A DNA stretch of 64,000 nucleotides from positions 14,902,084 through 14,966,083 of the forward strand of contig NC_092692.1 of NCBI RefSeq assembly GCF_964275005.1. The letters are read 5' to 3'. Made by a program: the position numbers and the translations under genes. The notes beneath the pieces are model-generated. The model made no database searches, had not been told where the DNA came from, and saw only the letters and a program-made list of their open reading frames with translations. This stretch comes from Diadema setosum. Its lineage: Eukaryota; Echinodermata; Echinoidea; Diadematoida; Diadematidae. Shown here piece by piece: positions 12,541 to 24,500 of the stretch (the stretch's first letter is position 1; every line of letters starts with the position of its first letter).

Positions 12541-12789
12541 CAAAAAGACCCCCCCCCCCCCCTGGGGGGGGGGGGCACTGTCACCCGATAACCCACCATT
12601 TTACAATTTGTCACCCAATGGCAACAATTTTTTTATTTGTCACAAAAATCCCAAAATTTACCCTTTTCCCTTTTTTACCCTCTTACCCTTATACATCAAA
12701 ATTATTAGGCCTACCTACGTTTACCTTTGAACAGCCTCTCTCTCTCTCTCTTTCTTTCTTTTTTAATAGTGGGTCTTTTTAGTGTCTTT

Positions 12790-13020
12790 TTAGTGGGTCC
12801 CTCCATTTTTCGCACTGTAAGCAACGGTATACATGTACTTCACTTTGATCACTTCTGTTTCTTTTTTTTTATACAATGTATGATTACTATAGGTCCTCAA
12901 TTGTACAGTCTATTCATTTCACTATGTTCTTATTATTTACCTTATTCTCTGTTATCAAAAGAAGTGGAACATATGTTTTGTCGAAAAATGAAATAAACTT
13001 TGAATTTGAATTTGAATTTA
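12790..13020 (+). mobile_element. Non-LTR retrotransposon 3' end
   Basis: A T-rich, unstructured 3' UTR-like stretch ends AATGAAATAAACTTTGAATT followed by repeated TGAATT, the usual polyadenylation-like hexamer plus short simple tail of CR1/L2-like elements. No reverse transcriptase remains. Confidence 0.55.
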
Positions 13021-13174
13021 GCCTGACGTGGTATATAGGCCTACAGAAAGACCCACACAATTTTTTTTTTTAGTGCCCAAACGACTTTCTATTTTTTGGG
13101 GTGTATCACCTAAAGCACTCCCCTCCTTTCCGTTTAGATGGTCAGCTAAAGGTTTTTTTTTTTGTTTGTTTTTT

Positions 13175-13300
13175 TTTTTCATTTCATTTCATTCATTTAT
13201 TTATGCACGGCACATACTTCAGCCCCGAAGGCTGTTCTTCCGCAGGTCCGTGCGGATAAAAAATACAACATAGATATACATTTTATACAGAAATGAACAA
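13175..13300 (-). mobile_element. Non-LTR retrotransposon 3' end, minus strand
   Basis: Reads on the minus strand as CCGTGCATAAATAAATGAAT followed by repeated GAAATGAAAT. The upstream CCGCACGGACCTGCGG can form a hairpin, a common 3' feature of such elements. Confidence 0.5.
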
Positions 13301-13499
13301 AGAAGCCAAAAAAAAAAAAACCCAAACAAACAAACAAACAAAACTCATACTTAAAAACAAAAAAAAATATAGAAAAAAACAATAACATGTTGATGAAACT
13401 GCGGCACACATTTCGACAGAAACAAACATGATCAATCAAAGATAACCATGTACAATTATACAAGTACATCGCCGTAGTTTAAAATGAAAGAGACGAAAA

Positions 13500-13612
13500 A
13501 AGAAATGAGAGTTCAGGAGAGAGAGAGAATGAGGGAGACAGACAGAAAGAGAAACACAGAGAGAGAGGGAGAGAGAGAAGGAGAGAGAGGAGAGATAGGG
13601 AGAGAGAAGCCC
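13500..13612. repeat. GA-rich (GAGAGAGG) low-complexity tract
   Basis: Purine-only stretch with GAGAGAG and GACAGACAGAAAG repeats. The Ser/Leu-rich frames on the other strand are artefacts of this composition. Confidence 0.8.
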
Positions 13613-13869
13613 GTACAAAAGAGGGAAACTGAAAAAGTTGTCAAGTAACAGTTTCGGTCAAGTGCGTTTTTAAAGCTTACAAACGTTGGTTTTTGTTTCA
13701 ATTCCAATGGTAACTTGCAATGCATTCCAATCCCTATGTCATTTTCATGTTTGAGTGCAGACCTCCGCCCCGCCCCCTACCCCCCCCCCCTCCCCCCAGT
13801 CTCTGACTGAAATTAATGTAGCTGCTTAACCGCTCACTAACGGTATTTCAAGCGAAGTTTTCCCAAAAA

Positions 13870-14225
13870 CTGGTTCGGCACGTATAGGGCCTACCGATAT
13901 CCAGCATATGTCTATATCGGTATGAGATCAAGGACCGTCGGTTATTGCACCTGTTTGCGGTACGTCCGCGGTGTGAGGTACATTTTGTGTAACGTGTGAT
14001 GGTGATTTGCACATGCGCACTTGTAGAACGTCCACAGTTGAATGCGTAACGTCAAATATTAAAGATATATATTAATATAATGAAATATTAGCGCATTTAT
14101 AAAAAATAATTATTCTAAGCAGTTAATTAATTGTTTTCAAATTCAAAAGCGCTAATTAGATTATATTCTACATACGTCCTCTATTGCATAGCACTAAACT
14201 TGGTCCACGGTTGACGCCATAAACA
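13870..14225 (-). repeat. Inverted third copy of family D
   Basis: Reverse complement of the family D words: ATGAGATCAAGGACCG, GTACGTCCGCGG, TGCACATGCGCACTTGTAGA and ACATACGTCCTCTATTGCA. Together with the two direct copies it may bound one larger element with long inverted ends (11270-14225), or be an independent insertion. Confidence 0.55.
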
Positions 14226-14227
14226 TG

Positions 14228-14280
14228 TATGTGTGTGTGTGTGTGTGTGTGTGCATGTGTGTGTTTGTGTGTATACATGT
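14228..14280. repeat. TG microsatellite
   Basis: An uninterrupted run of TG dinucleotides of about 26 bp followed by imperfect GTGTGTTTGTGTG. Confidence 0.9.
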
Positions 14281-14684
14281 GTATTTCAGTTTGCTAGTAC
14301 CACTGATGTAAGTCTAGTAAAAACTGATCAGCAAGCAGCTTATGATTCTTAAAATATGAATATCCGGGAAAATTCCCGGTTTCGGGAAAAACATTTGTGA
14401 TTCAGGAATTTTCAGGGAAAATTAATTTAAAAACTTGTGAAATAAAAGGGGAAAAATTTAAAATAATAACAACTGCAATCTGCACTATAAGAAATCAGTC
14501 AAAGGTGCATATTTCAAACATAAATTCAAATAATATGCACAGATTATGGATCAAAACAACTTTCCCGGCGGGAAAATATTGCTTTTTTCCCGGGAACTTT
14601 TGACACTTTTCAAAAAACAAATGCATTTTCTTGTAAAGCATAAAAAAATATGTAAGTGAGTGAAATTAAATTCCAATAGCACTA

Positions 14685-15112
14685 ATATTAATGAAATGAC
14701 AGAAGTTTAATTACTTTGATATAGCCCTAATTTGCATCATTTGGGTCCACAAGGGGGTATACCTATTATGTGCAGCATGGGGCTTCAGGATATGCCTATG
14801 TTGGCGAACTAAAAACCATGATATCTCCAAAACTACTCAACAAATTTGAATGATTTAAAAAACACCTTGTTTCTCTTATCAAGAGCTTCAAAATGACACT
14901 AATTTTATGGTACCTGGAGGTATACATAATTTTGACCTGAAAACCCTAGTGGAAAGGTGGAGGAGAAGCGACAGACTGAGAGATGACAGAAGGAAGGAAG
15001 AAAAGAGAGATGAACGTCGAGGTGGAGAAAAGGAGAGGGATGGTGCAAAGGCGGAGGAGAAGCAAGGTCAGGAAGGAGAGAAAGCTGGGGAGAAGTGAGA
15101 GGACAGAAAGGA
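14685..15112. other. Unassigned stretch with purine-rich GGAGAAG tract
   Basis: 14685-14940 is ordinary AT-rich sequence with no recognised match. 14950-15110 is purine-rich (AGGAAGGAAG, GGAGGAGAAG repeats) and directly abuts the CTAG end of the family A copy at 15113. Confidence 0.4.
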
Positions 15113-15712
15113 CTAGAAATGTCGCTATGGCGACTGGTATGCCTCCGCCATAATGCATGGTTCTCCTAATAGGTCTAGATAGTACATGTGGACAACGTGT
15201 GATTTACATTTTCACAAAATTGGCAAAACATTAAAATGACAAGTTTGTCACAAATGTGTTGAATGCTCACCTTCCCTGACCTAGGTTTAATTGGATGAAT
15301 AGGAGAGCATGTATTTGGGGATTTAAGGACTTTAACTTGACTTTGACCAATTCATACATTTATGCATTGAGTAATTTTCAAGGTATGGAGAAAAAGGTGC
15401 AATTTCTGTATTGAATAGTAAATTGTTATCATTTTCATCTGGCCTTTGACCCAAAAATTCAGAAGATATCACTGTCAGGCAGAACATGCATAAATATGTA
15501 GTAAGTTTCAAGATAACTTGAGCCACTTTCGAGATATGGAGGAAAAAGTTGGTTCAGCACTTTCACTTGATCTTTGACCTTTTGACCTTTGAGGCAAAAA
15601 AAAAAAAAAACTTTCCAGAGAATCTCTATCAGGTTATACATGCATACACCAAGTGTTAAAAAAAATAATCTTGCTGGCATTGCATGAATATGAGGGAAAT
15701 AGTAAAAGCTGA
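15113..15712 (-). mobile_element. Family A Helitron-like element, copy A1, truncated
   Basis: Begins CTAGAAATGTCGC with the compact hairpin GTCGCTATGGCGAC, then TATGCCTCCGCCA, and follows the family A body through the TTTGACCTTTTGACC block to about 15712, where similarity is lost. The opposite end (GACG tract and GGCGGAGGCATA hairpin) is missing. I orient the element on the minus strand so that CTAG is its 3' end. Confidence 0.75.
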
Positions 15713-16494
15713 AGATGTCATGAGCACATATGACAACTGTGCTGCCCAAAACAAGAACTGGACTCTGTTTACCAGATTGGTGTATGAGGTGAACAAGGAA
15801 GGAGGGCCCAAGACAGTGACGCTCAAGTGTGGTAAATGGGACAATGCGCCATTGTAACATCAATGCATCAAGGACGTGTTGTGACCATGCCAATGGCGCA
15901 GCTTGCGTGGTTGGCATGGGCAAAACACAAATTTTGTTCTCATGAGCTATTAAACACACAGATTTAATTCATATTCACTTTTACTTGAGAGACAAATAGA
16001 CATATTCTCTCAGCTCTTCTATATTGAATAGTTTATATATTTGTTATACTGTAGAAGCACTACGACGTGTACACATACATAGCGGAGGATAATACCGGAG
16101 TTTGAAGCAATTATAGTACATGTATCGGCAGTCTGGTGAGTGAAACCTTTCCAATTTATCATTATAATTATTCTTCTTTTTCTACTACTTCTTAAGCTAA
16201 GCTGAACTGAACATGCCGCCAAACGTGAATTATTAAATGAAACCAAAATATTGAGTTTAAATGATATATGGAATTTACATTTATCGCATTATAATGCGGA
16301 TGGTTGAATTATAATGAAAATGATTGACATCATTATTTACATGTATGTGTGACATAGCTTTAACTGTAAAGATGTTTGACTATTGTTTATGGGATGTTGT
16401 TCACCCTTTATAGGGGCTGTTTTATTTGTTAAATAAATCCCTGCAATTTCAACTGGAGACTGGCAGCGTCAGCGTCATCATTTAAAGAGTCCTG

Positions 16495-17000
16495 CTTACA
16501 ACACAAGTACTTTGAGAGGGGCCACACTTTCATGGCAGCAGACGCATTCCATGCACAAGTGGGAATGCAGGCAAAAGAGAACTTGTATGACTTTAGGAGA
16601 CTTTGTCGAAGTCATCAACGAAAAAGGGACTGCAATGCAGATGGAGCCAGCAGACTTCAGTGAAGTGGCAAAACGGGATGAGCAATGCAGGATTCACAGA
16701 CAAGCCCTGCCTCAACACTGTCTGTGAAGCTCAGTTCCGTTGAGGTTCCAGCAAACTGCACTGGAAGACAACAATGGAGGATGGCAACTTCTTCTCTGGA
16801 GAATTTCTGAAGAAGAAAATTGCCGAGAAACTTCTGAAAGGGTGAGCGATTTCCAGCGATGAGTGGTGCTCGCGGAATCCCAGGAAGCAAGAAATGTGAC
16901 ATCCTGAACAAACTTTGTCCCCTTATGCCTGCAAACAGATGTCAGTTCGGGAAAGACATCATTGAAAATTCAAGCATCTCAAGATCTCATTGACTTTGAC
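16495..17000 (+). pseudogene. Decayed copy of a multicopy invertebrate protein family
   Basis: The + strand reads HKYFERGHTFMAADAFHAQV, then after frameshifts YDFxDFVEVINEKG, SKLHWKTTMEDGNFFSGEFL, KKKIAEKLLKG, RGIPGSKKCDILNKLCPLMP-like text and ANRCQF. I recall these motifs (GHTFMAAD, FLKKK, SxRGIP..KK.DIL..L) from large uncharacterised invertebrate families often associated with transposable elements. At least three frameshifts or stops show the copy is dead. The assignment rests on memory of motifs. Confidence 0.55.
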
Positions 17001-18587
17001 TGAATATCAGTTTCCTCTTTGTGGAAGAGGAATGTATGTGCCAGGGAGATGATTCACTCATAGAACTTTCATCCACACATGAACCTGTAGATAAGCTGCA
17101 TATATTTCAAGATGTAGACTGTTTGTTTTTTTAGCTATTTCAACATTTCTTCAAACCTGCTGTTTAAAGGAGGTATCTGACAGAGGTGTGAATGTTTGCA
17201 AATGTTTATGAACGTAGCAAATTTTAGGTTTTGTTGGGGTTCATAAAAGTTGCAATCAAGTCTGTCAACAGTTGCAATCAAATTTGCAAGCAGTTTGTAT
17301 TGTCGCAAATGAGTTTTTCTGCTACAAAGAAATTTTGAATATCTCAGTTTTCTTTGAGGTAAGAAAAAGTGTGATTATGAAAACTGTTAACGAATTTCTT
17401 GGCAACTGTTAGTGAACTTGATTGTCTTCATTTACAAACTCTGATAAAACCAATAATTCACAATGTTCATGAACATTTTCTGCTCAGCGAAATACCTAGT
17501 AACGGTGTTAAATTGTTGGTTGTCAATAGTGATGAAAAGTGGAGCAGAGCAATACCGCTTTGAACCCATCTCGAGATGTAGACACTGTGGGCACCGGCAG
17601 GATGACGAGACTCACAACAGCAAAAAAGTGGACAAAATGGACACAGGCGATCCTCCCAATATTCGCTTGAATAATACCGACTGGTAAGGTACGTTTGCAC
17701 ATTTATAATATCAGATTTTGTTGCGCTGGACTGCAGTGCTAGAATCAATAAACTTACTCAGAAACTGCGGAATACACATCAATAACCTCACAGGCACAGC
17801 GATTGAAGCTAATGGCCCAGCTAGCCACTTTGGAGTCTGAGGCCTGGCTCGAGATTTGCAACAGCGGGGCAGTGTGCGACGAAAGTAGTATACGAGCGAT
17901 TGCAAATGCATGGCATTGACTTTCTTCATAAGATGTGGAATTTCTAGTTTTATAGTATCATAAACTTGATTGTACAGCTGCACGTTAGCGGCATCGCAGA
18001 TTGCACAGGCAGGGATGCATTTAAATTTGACCAGCCCAAGTATATCTGTACATCCACGGACTATGAAATCTTGCTTTGAACCTCTCATTGTGATTTAATA
18101 TCCTGACGTCATTACACCACAATGTACAGAAATTAAATGATAACTCAAATATCTGTTTGAAGTTCAATCCTTACTTCACAAATAATGTAATAGGGGAGAG
18201 GTTACGTCCTTTCATGTATTAAACTTGTCTGTCAGTCTGAATTCTGCTTTTTAAGATTGAAAACTTGGCCTAGCACACCTGCTAACTGGATCTCATCAAG
18301 ACATCTCTGCCTTTTATACATTACTTAACATAAAATAAGGATTGTACTTCAAACGGGTAAAGAATCATTTCTTTTTCTTTCGCGCTTCATAAAAAATTCA
18401 TCATTCTCACATGTGTTTTGCTTTTCATGGTTTATACTGCAATAGAGATATCTGTAAGATGAACATCACAAAGAGTGGAATTAGCAATGGAACATGATTC
18501 GTCACCTTTACCCCTTTCTTCGACATGGTGTTCCATCAGAATGATAATCGAAAATGACAATGAGCCAATCAGAATCGGCTGATGCCA
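17000..18587. other. LMF1 downstream region, nothing else recognised
   Basis: Contains the presumed LMF1 3' UTR (LMF1 runs on the minus strand and stops at 18588). A minus-strand ATTAAA near 18091 is a weak candidate polyadenylation signal. A 125-codon minus frame at 17711-18088 shows no family motif I recognise. Confidence 0.4.
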
Positions 18588-21500
18588 TCAACTTGTTCGC
18601 TGACCCATCTTGGCCTTGGCTCTCCGTTCCTCCCGAATCCTCCTCTTGATGTGCTTGGGCAAGTCCCAGCTCTGCTGCACAAAGTAGTTCTCCAGCGACT
18701 CCAGGGATACCGGAGGCATGTACTCCCTCGTCCGTCTCCTCTTCCACCACTGGCCACTGAGGGCCTCCTTGCTGCCCGCCTTGGTGTACTGGTAACGGTA
18801 GTGCTCCACTCTTATGAACCTTACAACCAAATGGAAGTTAGATAGTTAATACATATCAGATCCTAGATGCACTGTGTTTTCTTCATACTTGAGCAACAAG
18901 AAGTGGTCATGTTCTATTCTTAAAATCATGACAACATCACGACAAAACCATGACAACACGTTCATGACATGACAAATGCAATTCTACAGCCTATTTCAGA
19001 AGAGTTAGGTAATTTTCATAGAGCCTGACAAAGAATAAAAGCAAAACAACAAAAATTATTATTTCTTTTTTTCAAGGTGTTAAGGATGACTTACTTTGGA
19101 GGGTCCTGACCATGGAAAGGATTGTAAGCGATTAGATCCAGTGTCTGCTCATCATTGATTAACAGTTTGCCTGCCAGATGAACAAACCAGGGGTTGGACT
19201 GGTAGTTCTGTATTGAATGACAGGAGAAAGTAGTGATGTTAACCTGTCACTGAAGAATCACCTTTTTCTGGTGAGAAGCTGACTCCTTAAATTACTGTGA
19301 GAGGCTGACAAATGATCAATTTCATATATTAGGACAATCATTGTGAAGAAATCACAATCGAGTTGGGTGTCAAATGACATAAATATATTTAATCATGTAG
19401 ATTTCTCTGTGCAAAGAAAAACACATGACGTGTGCACTGAAGCAATTTACAGTGCAAATACGATGTTCGACTTAAAAATGCAAACTAATTTAACAAGCAA
19501 GACACCAATTACTAAACAAGATGACTATAACTATGCATATTCCATTTTCGGTTAATGTTTAATAGTCTTTTTTGTTTTTTTAACTCCAATGACTCCATGA
19601 AGTTGCTGAAGTGAGCAAGTCTGAATAACTAATGAAAACAGGAGGGAAGATGAGTACACTGGTAAAGCATTACAATATTGAAGGAATATCAAATATAGAG
19701 GATCATATGTTCTCCCCCCCCCCCCCACCCCATCACCAGCAGACACCTCAAATGTAAAGGTGACACTGAAAGAGGAGTTCAGACCTGGAATGCAGCGAAC
19801 CAAAGAAGCCAATCCAGCCGGTAGTGATAGGGCGAGATGAGGCATGGACGCCTGGTGACGTTGCCTGGTTTACACTTGAACTCGTACTCTAGCCACACTG
19901 CCCGCGGGTCGTTGGGGTTGCGGCTGCTCGTCCCCTGGAATATCACCTCATCTCTCACTTTAGTGACACTGTCAATGAAAAAAAGAAAAGAACAACAAAC
20001 ATTAATGACCATATGATACTGCTTTGGCTTGAGAAGGCACCTATTGTAAAGATTTGCATTCCTTCTGCAATTATTTCCTGCATTGTGTGTAAATCTTGCT
20101 CGTAGGTTCAGATGCTTGCCATCATCATAAGCAATCTGATAGCACATATTCATTAACAAACCATTTTCTCTAATCTCAATAGATTGCATATTCCTTGGGG
20201 GTTTCCCCCACTATTTCAGCTGCTGATTCACAAAGTATCTGACAAACAAAAAAATACCCCAAATTACAAAGAAATCCATTTACGGACCCAAGTTTCTAAC
20301 ACATACATTAAACAGGAAGTATAGATGATACAGACCATTGTACATGGATCAACGATATACCTGCCAAAAGCTCCGTAGGTGTTAACTATCCTGAGGGAGT
20401 CAAAGGAAGTGTTCATAGCCTGACGGGTTGAGAGAAGGTTCTTCACCACCGGGATGCTCAGGTAGGCAATCAGCACTGCCAGTGATATGTGCGCCACTGT
20501 GCGAATGTAGTCACCTACAAGAAAAAAGCAAAAGTAGCTGTCTTGTTTATACTGTATGTGCCTTTACAAACCAAGTTGCTGAGCACTAATTATTAAATGT
20601 TAACAGATTCAAAACATCTGATCACGCATGTTGCATGGTCTTTGCAAGTGAACATTTGTTCCAACAGTATTGTAACTGATAATGTCACAGAGACGTTGAT
20701 AAATACACTAGCAGTGGCCAAAGAGAGCAATGTCCTTCAAAAGAATGTAAACTACAAAACTTGCCACACACTGATGATGATGCACACATCTCAAGATAAG
20801 TGTACCTGCATGTTTGGGTGATAATTAGACTGTGTTTACATGCATTATCACTCATTTGTGTGCTACTGTGTTCACCACCCATCACACACTGGGCAAATGG
20901 AATGATAACTGTTGCAGTCCTGCTAGACCAATTTCCACTGAACCTGTGTGACTTTCTCAGCAATAGTTGTTCAAGTCTGAGTTTTCCAAGAAGGGCTCAT
21001 CAAACTCTAATTACAAGGCAACTTTATGCAAATGAAACACTAAGTACAAAATGCTATCTACATATTGCAGATCATTCTTGTCATCATTATCATCATCATC
21101 ATCATCATCACCATCATCATCAACAACATCATCATCGTCATTATCCTGCTCCTCCTCCTCCTCCTCCTCATCATCATTCATTTCTATTATTTCAGCCATC
21201 AATAACTAGCTGGTCGGCGCCCATGCCACTAATCGAGCTCACCCAGGCTGGGCCGAGGCTCTCCATCGCAGTGCATCCTCCCAGTCGTTGCCACGGCGCT
21301 GCTTAGCCAGGATGGGAAGAGCCAGGACAGGCTACGGTCATCAAAGCAGCTGATGGCGGGAAGGATGGTCAGCCAGTTGAGAAAGCTGAGGTTACCACTG
21401 ATGATGAGAGTGACCTGAAAATATTAAGTGTCAAGGAGATAGAGAGACAAGAGACCCGCGGGTCTAGCACTCACCTGAGTATCGCATGTTCACCTTTCAC

Positions 21501-24500
21501 GCAGTCACTAATCTGAACTATTCACAGCTCTACTAAAATTTGACCAGGCATTCTCAAGTAGAAGATGAAAATGTACAATAAGGGCCCAAATTTTTTAAGA
21601 TTCCTTAACTTGGGGGGATTAGGGCCCCCTGGGGCCCTCTGGGTGGGGCATGGTGCCCATTTTGATAGATTGAGATCCTGACCCCCTAGGGATGCTACCT
21701 GCCAAGTTTGACGAAAATCCATCATGAGATTTTCAGAAAGAAGATGAAAATGTACAATTCAGGCCCCCATTTGGACCTTCCCAACCCCCCCCCCCCCCCC
21801 AAGAGGGGCACCCCTGGATCTGCTATGAACAAACTTGAAACTACAGTCATTAATGTACTCACTCATAGTATTATCTTCTGATTCTAGAGAAGATTTTTGA
21901 AGATTCCTTCATTTTGGGGGGTTTGGGCCCCTCTGGGGGCCCCCTGGGTGGGGCATGGTGCCCATTTTAACAAATTGAGATCCTAACCCCCTAGGAATGC
22001 TACCTGACAAGTTTGGTGAAAATGAGTCATGGGGTTCTCAAGAAGAAGATGAAAATGTACAATTTAGGCCCCATTAGGACCCCTCCCCTGGGACCCAAGG
22101 GGGGCACCCCCGATTCTGCCATGAACAAACTTGAAACTACAGTCATCAATGTACTAACTCATAGTATTAACTTAGCTCTATCACTTCTTGTTCTAGAGAA
22201 GAAGATTTTTACAGATTCCTTAATTTTGGGGGGTTTGGGCCCCCTGGGGGCCCCCTGGGTGGGGCATGGTGCCCATTTTAACAAATTGAGTTCCTAACCC
22301 CCTAGGGATGCTACCTGCCAAGTTTGATGAAAATCGGTCTTGGGATTTCAAGAAGAAGATGAAAATGTAAAAAGTTTACGCACGACGGACGACGCACGAC
22401 GCACGACGGACGAAGGGCGATCGCAATAGCTCACTTGAGCCTTTGGCTCAGGTGAGCTAAAAAGCTGAAGAGTCAATTCAGTTTGATACACAACGTGTTT
22501 CAAAATATAGTAGAATAAAAAGTGTAGATGAATATATCAAATCAAAAAAGAGAACCAACAAGCTTATGATACTTGCAAAGCAAACTTTGAATCTCACATC
22601 TATAGGGGAAAAAAATGAAATAATCAAGAATAATGCACATGCTCAAAACAGATATACAACAGCCTATCATAACATTAATTCTCAAAGGAGTAACAAGATT
22701 CAAGTACATTTGAAAGAAAGCAGAATACCTCTGGGTATTGATGAAGCAAAAGCAAAATAAAACAAAGCAAAAATGCACCCCATCGCTGAAGATATTTGAG
22801 AAAGTGTCATCAAAATGCCATTTATGACCGTAGAAATCCATCAGGTCACAAGTATTTTGGATTTCTCTGTGCCCACTACATACCCTGTGCATTTTTTTTG
22901 CAAATTTAATATTTTCACCTGTAAGTATCCAAACGAGAAGGCACTGCATGGGCTTGTGTATAAAAGCACATGTATACTGGATTAGCCTGGATAATGGAAG
23001 TGCCCAACATCAGTGATATAATACTGCATTTGGGGAGGGCTGGGTGAGAAGGAAGAAGCAATCACAGGAACACATAAGTGACACACACCTGGAAAAGAAT
23101 CTGTATCACTCCTCCAACGAGACGCAGCGGTCTCCAGGGAATGAGGAGGAAGATGGGGGCGATGAGCTCGATGAAGTGATTGGAGGCGGTCTCAAACTTG
23201 TGGAACCACTCGGGACTCTGGTGCATGTAATAGCTCATTGGATTCGGAACAGGCTGGGTCTGAAAGCGTAGCAATCAAGGAGAGAGAAAAAAAATTCTTA
23301 CTTCCAGTTGAGTATGGGGTACCTCCATGTTAAGGCTTGCTTAATAATAGAAAGAAGCATCTGCTAATCAGCTCTTTTCATATTCATATTCAATTTTTAA
23401 GATGTAGAAGTACTGTGGTTAGTAGCAAGGTCTTGGTTTTGAATATAGATGGACCTGGGTTTGAATTCTGAGCACTATTCACACCCTTGGGCAAGTTGCT
23501 TGTTTCACCCTCAACGTTATTCTACTTCTAGACTGCGGCATACAAATGGGTAACTTGCAATGATGTGATAGTGATAATGGCAGGGTCCTCTGGTAGAGCA
23601 GTGCTAACACCTTGGTGAGTCTATAGGACCGAACCATGATACCATTATTGTCACTAGTATCTATGTTTGATGGTGCACTGGTAAACAGCTCACCTCGTAG
23701 TGATAGTTCATACATGTAAGGTCTCTCCAGCACTGGTCTCCTCGAATCTTTATCAAACCCTGTAGGATTGACGAAAATGGAGAAAAAAAAAATGATGGGA
23801 GAAAGTAAAGTTAAGGCACTGTGAGAAAGTACTGCAGTAATAACTAGAAATGTCGCTACGGCGACTGGTATGCCTCCGCCATAATGCATGGTTCTCCTAA
23901 TAGGTCTATAGTACAATGTCTTGACAATGTGTGATGACAGTTTCACACAATTGGCAAAATATTAAAATGACAGGTTTGCCACAAATGTGCTGAATTAGGT
24001 TCAATTGGATGAATGATTAAAACGTCAGAGTGCAGGTATTTGGGGAACTGATGATTTTTACTTTTGACCCTTTTATAAGTTTATGCATTGAGTAATTTTC
24101 AAGGTATTGAGAAAAAGTATAATTTCAGTATCAAATGGTAAAATAGTATTATCTAAACCTGGCCTTTGACCTTTGACCTCACAGTTCCAAAGAGAATCAC
24201 TGTTAGGTAGACAATGCATAAATATGTAAGTTTCATGATGATACCTTGAGTTACTTTCGAGATATGGAAGAAAAAGTGCAATTTAGCACTTTCACTTGAC
24301 CTTTGACCTTTTGGCAAGAAACTTCCCACAGAATATATATTGGGTAATACATGCATACATCAAGTTAAAAAAAAAAAAATCCTTCAGGCACTGCATAAAT
24401 ATAAGGAAAGTAGTGATATTTTGAGGAGTTGACCTTGAACTTTGACCCCCTGACCTTTGACCCATGACCCCAACTACCCTAGATAATCACTGCCCATCGG

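Noticed and set aside
13028-13273. Plus frame with Phe-rich runs
   Set aside because: Composition artefact of poly-T and a retroelement 3' tail.
17711-18088. 125-codon minus frame downstream of LMF1
   Set aside because: Starts and ends without splice or promoter support, no family motif recognised; left as probable UTR or chance.
20800-21306. 168-codon plus frame with His-rich centre
   Set aside because: Produced by the TCA/TCC microsatellite and the antisense of LMF1 exon 8.
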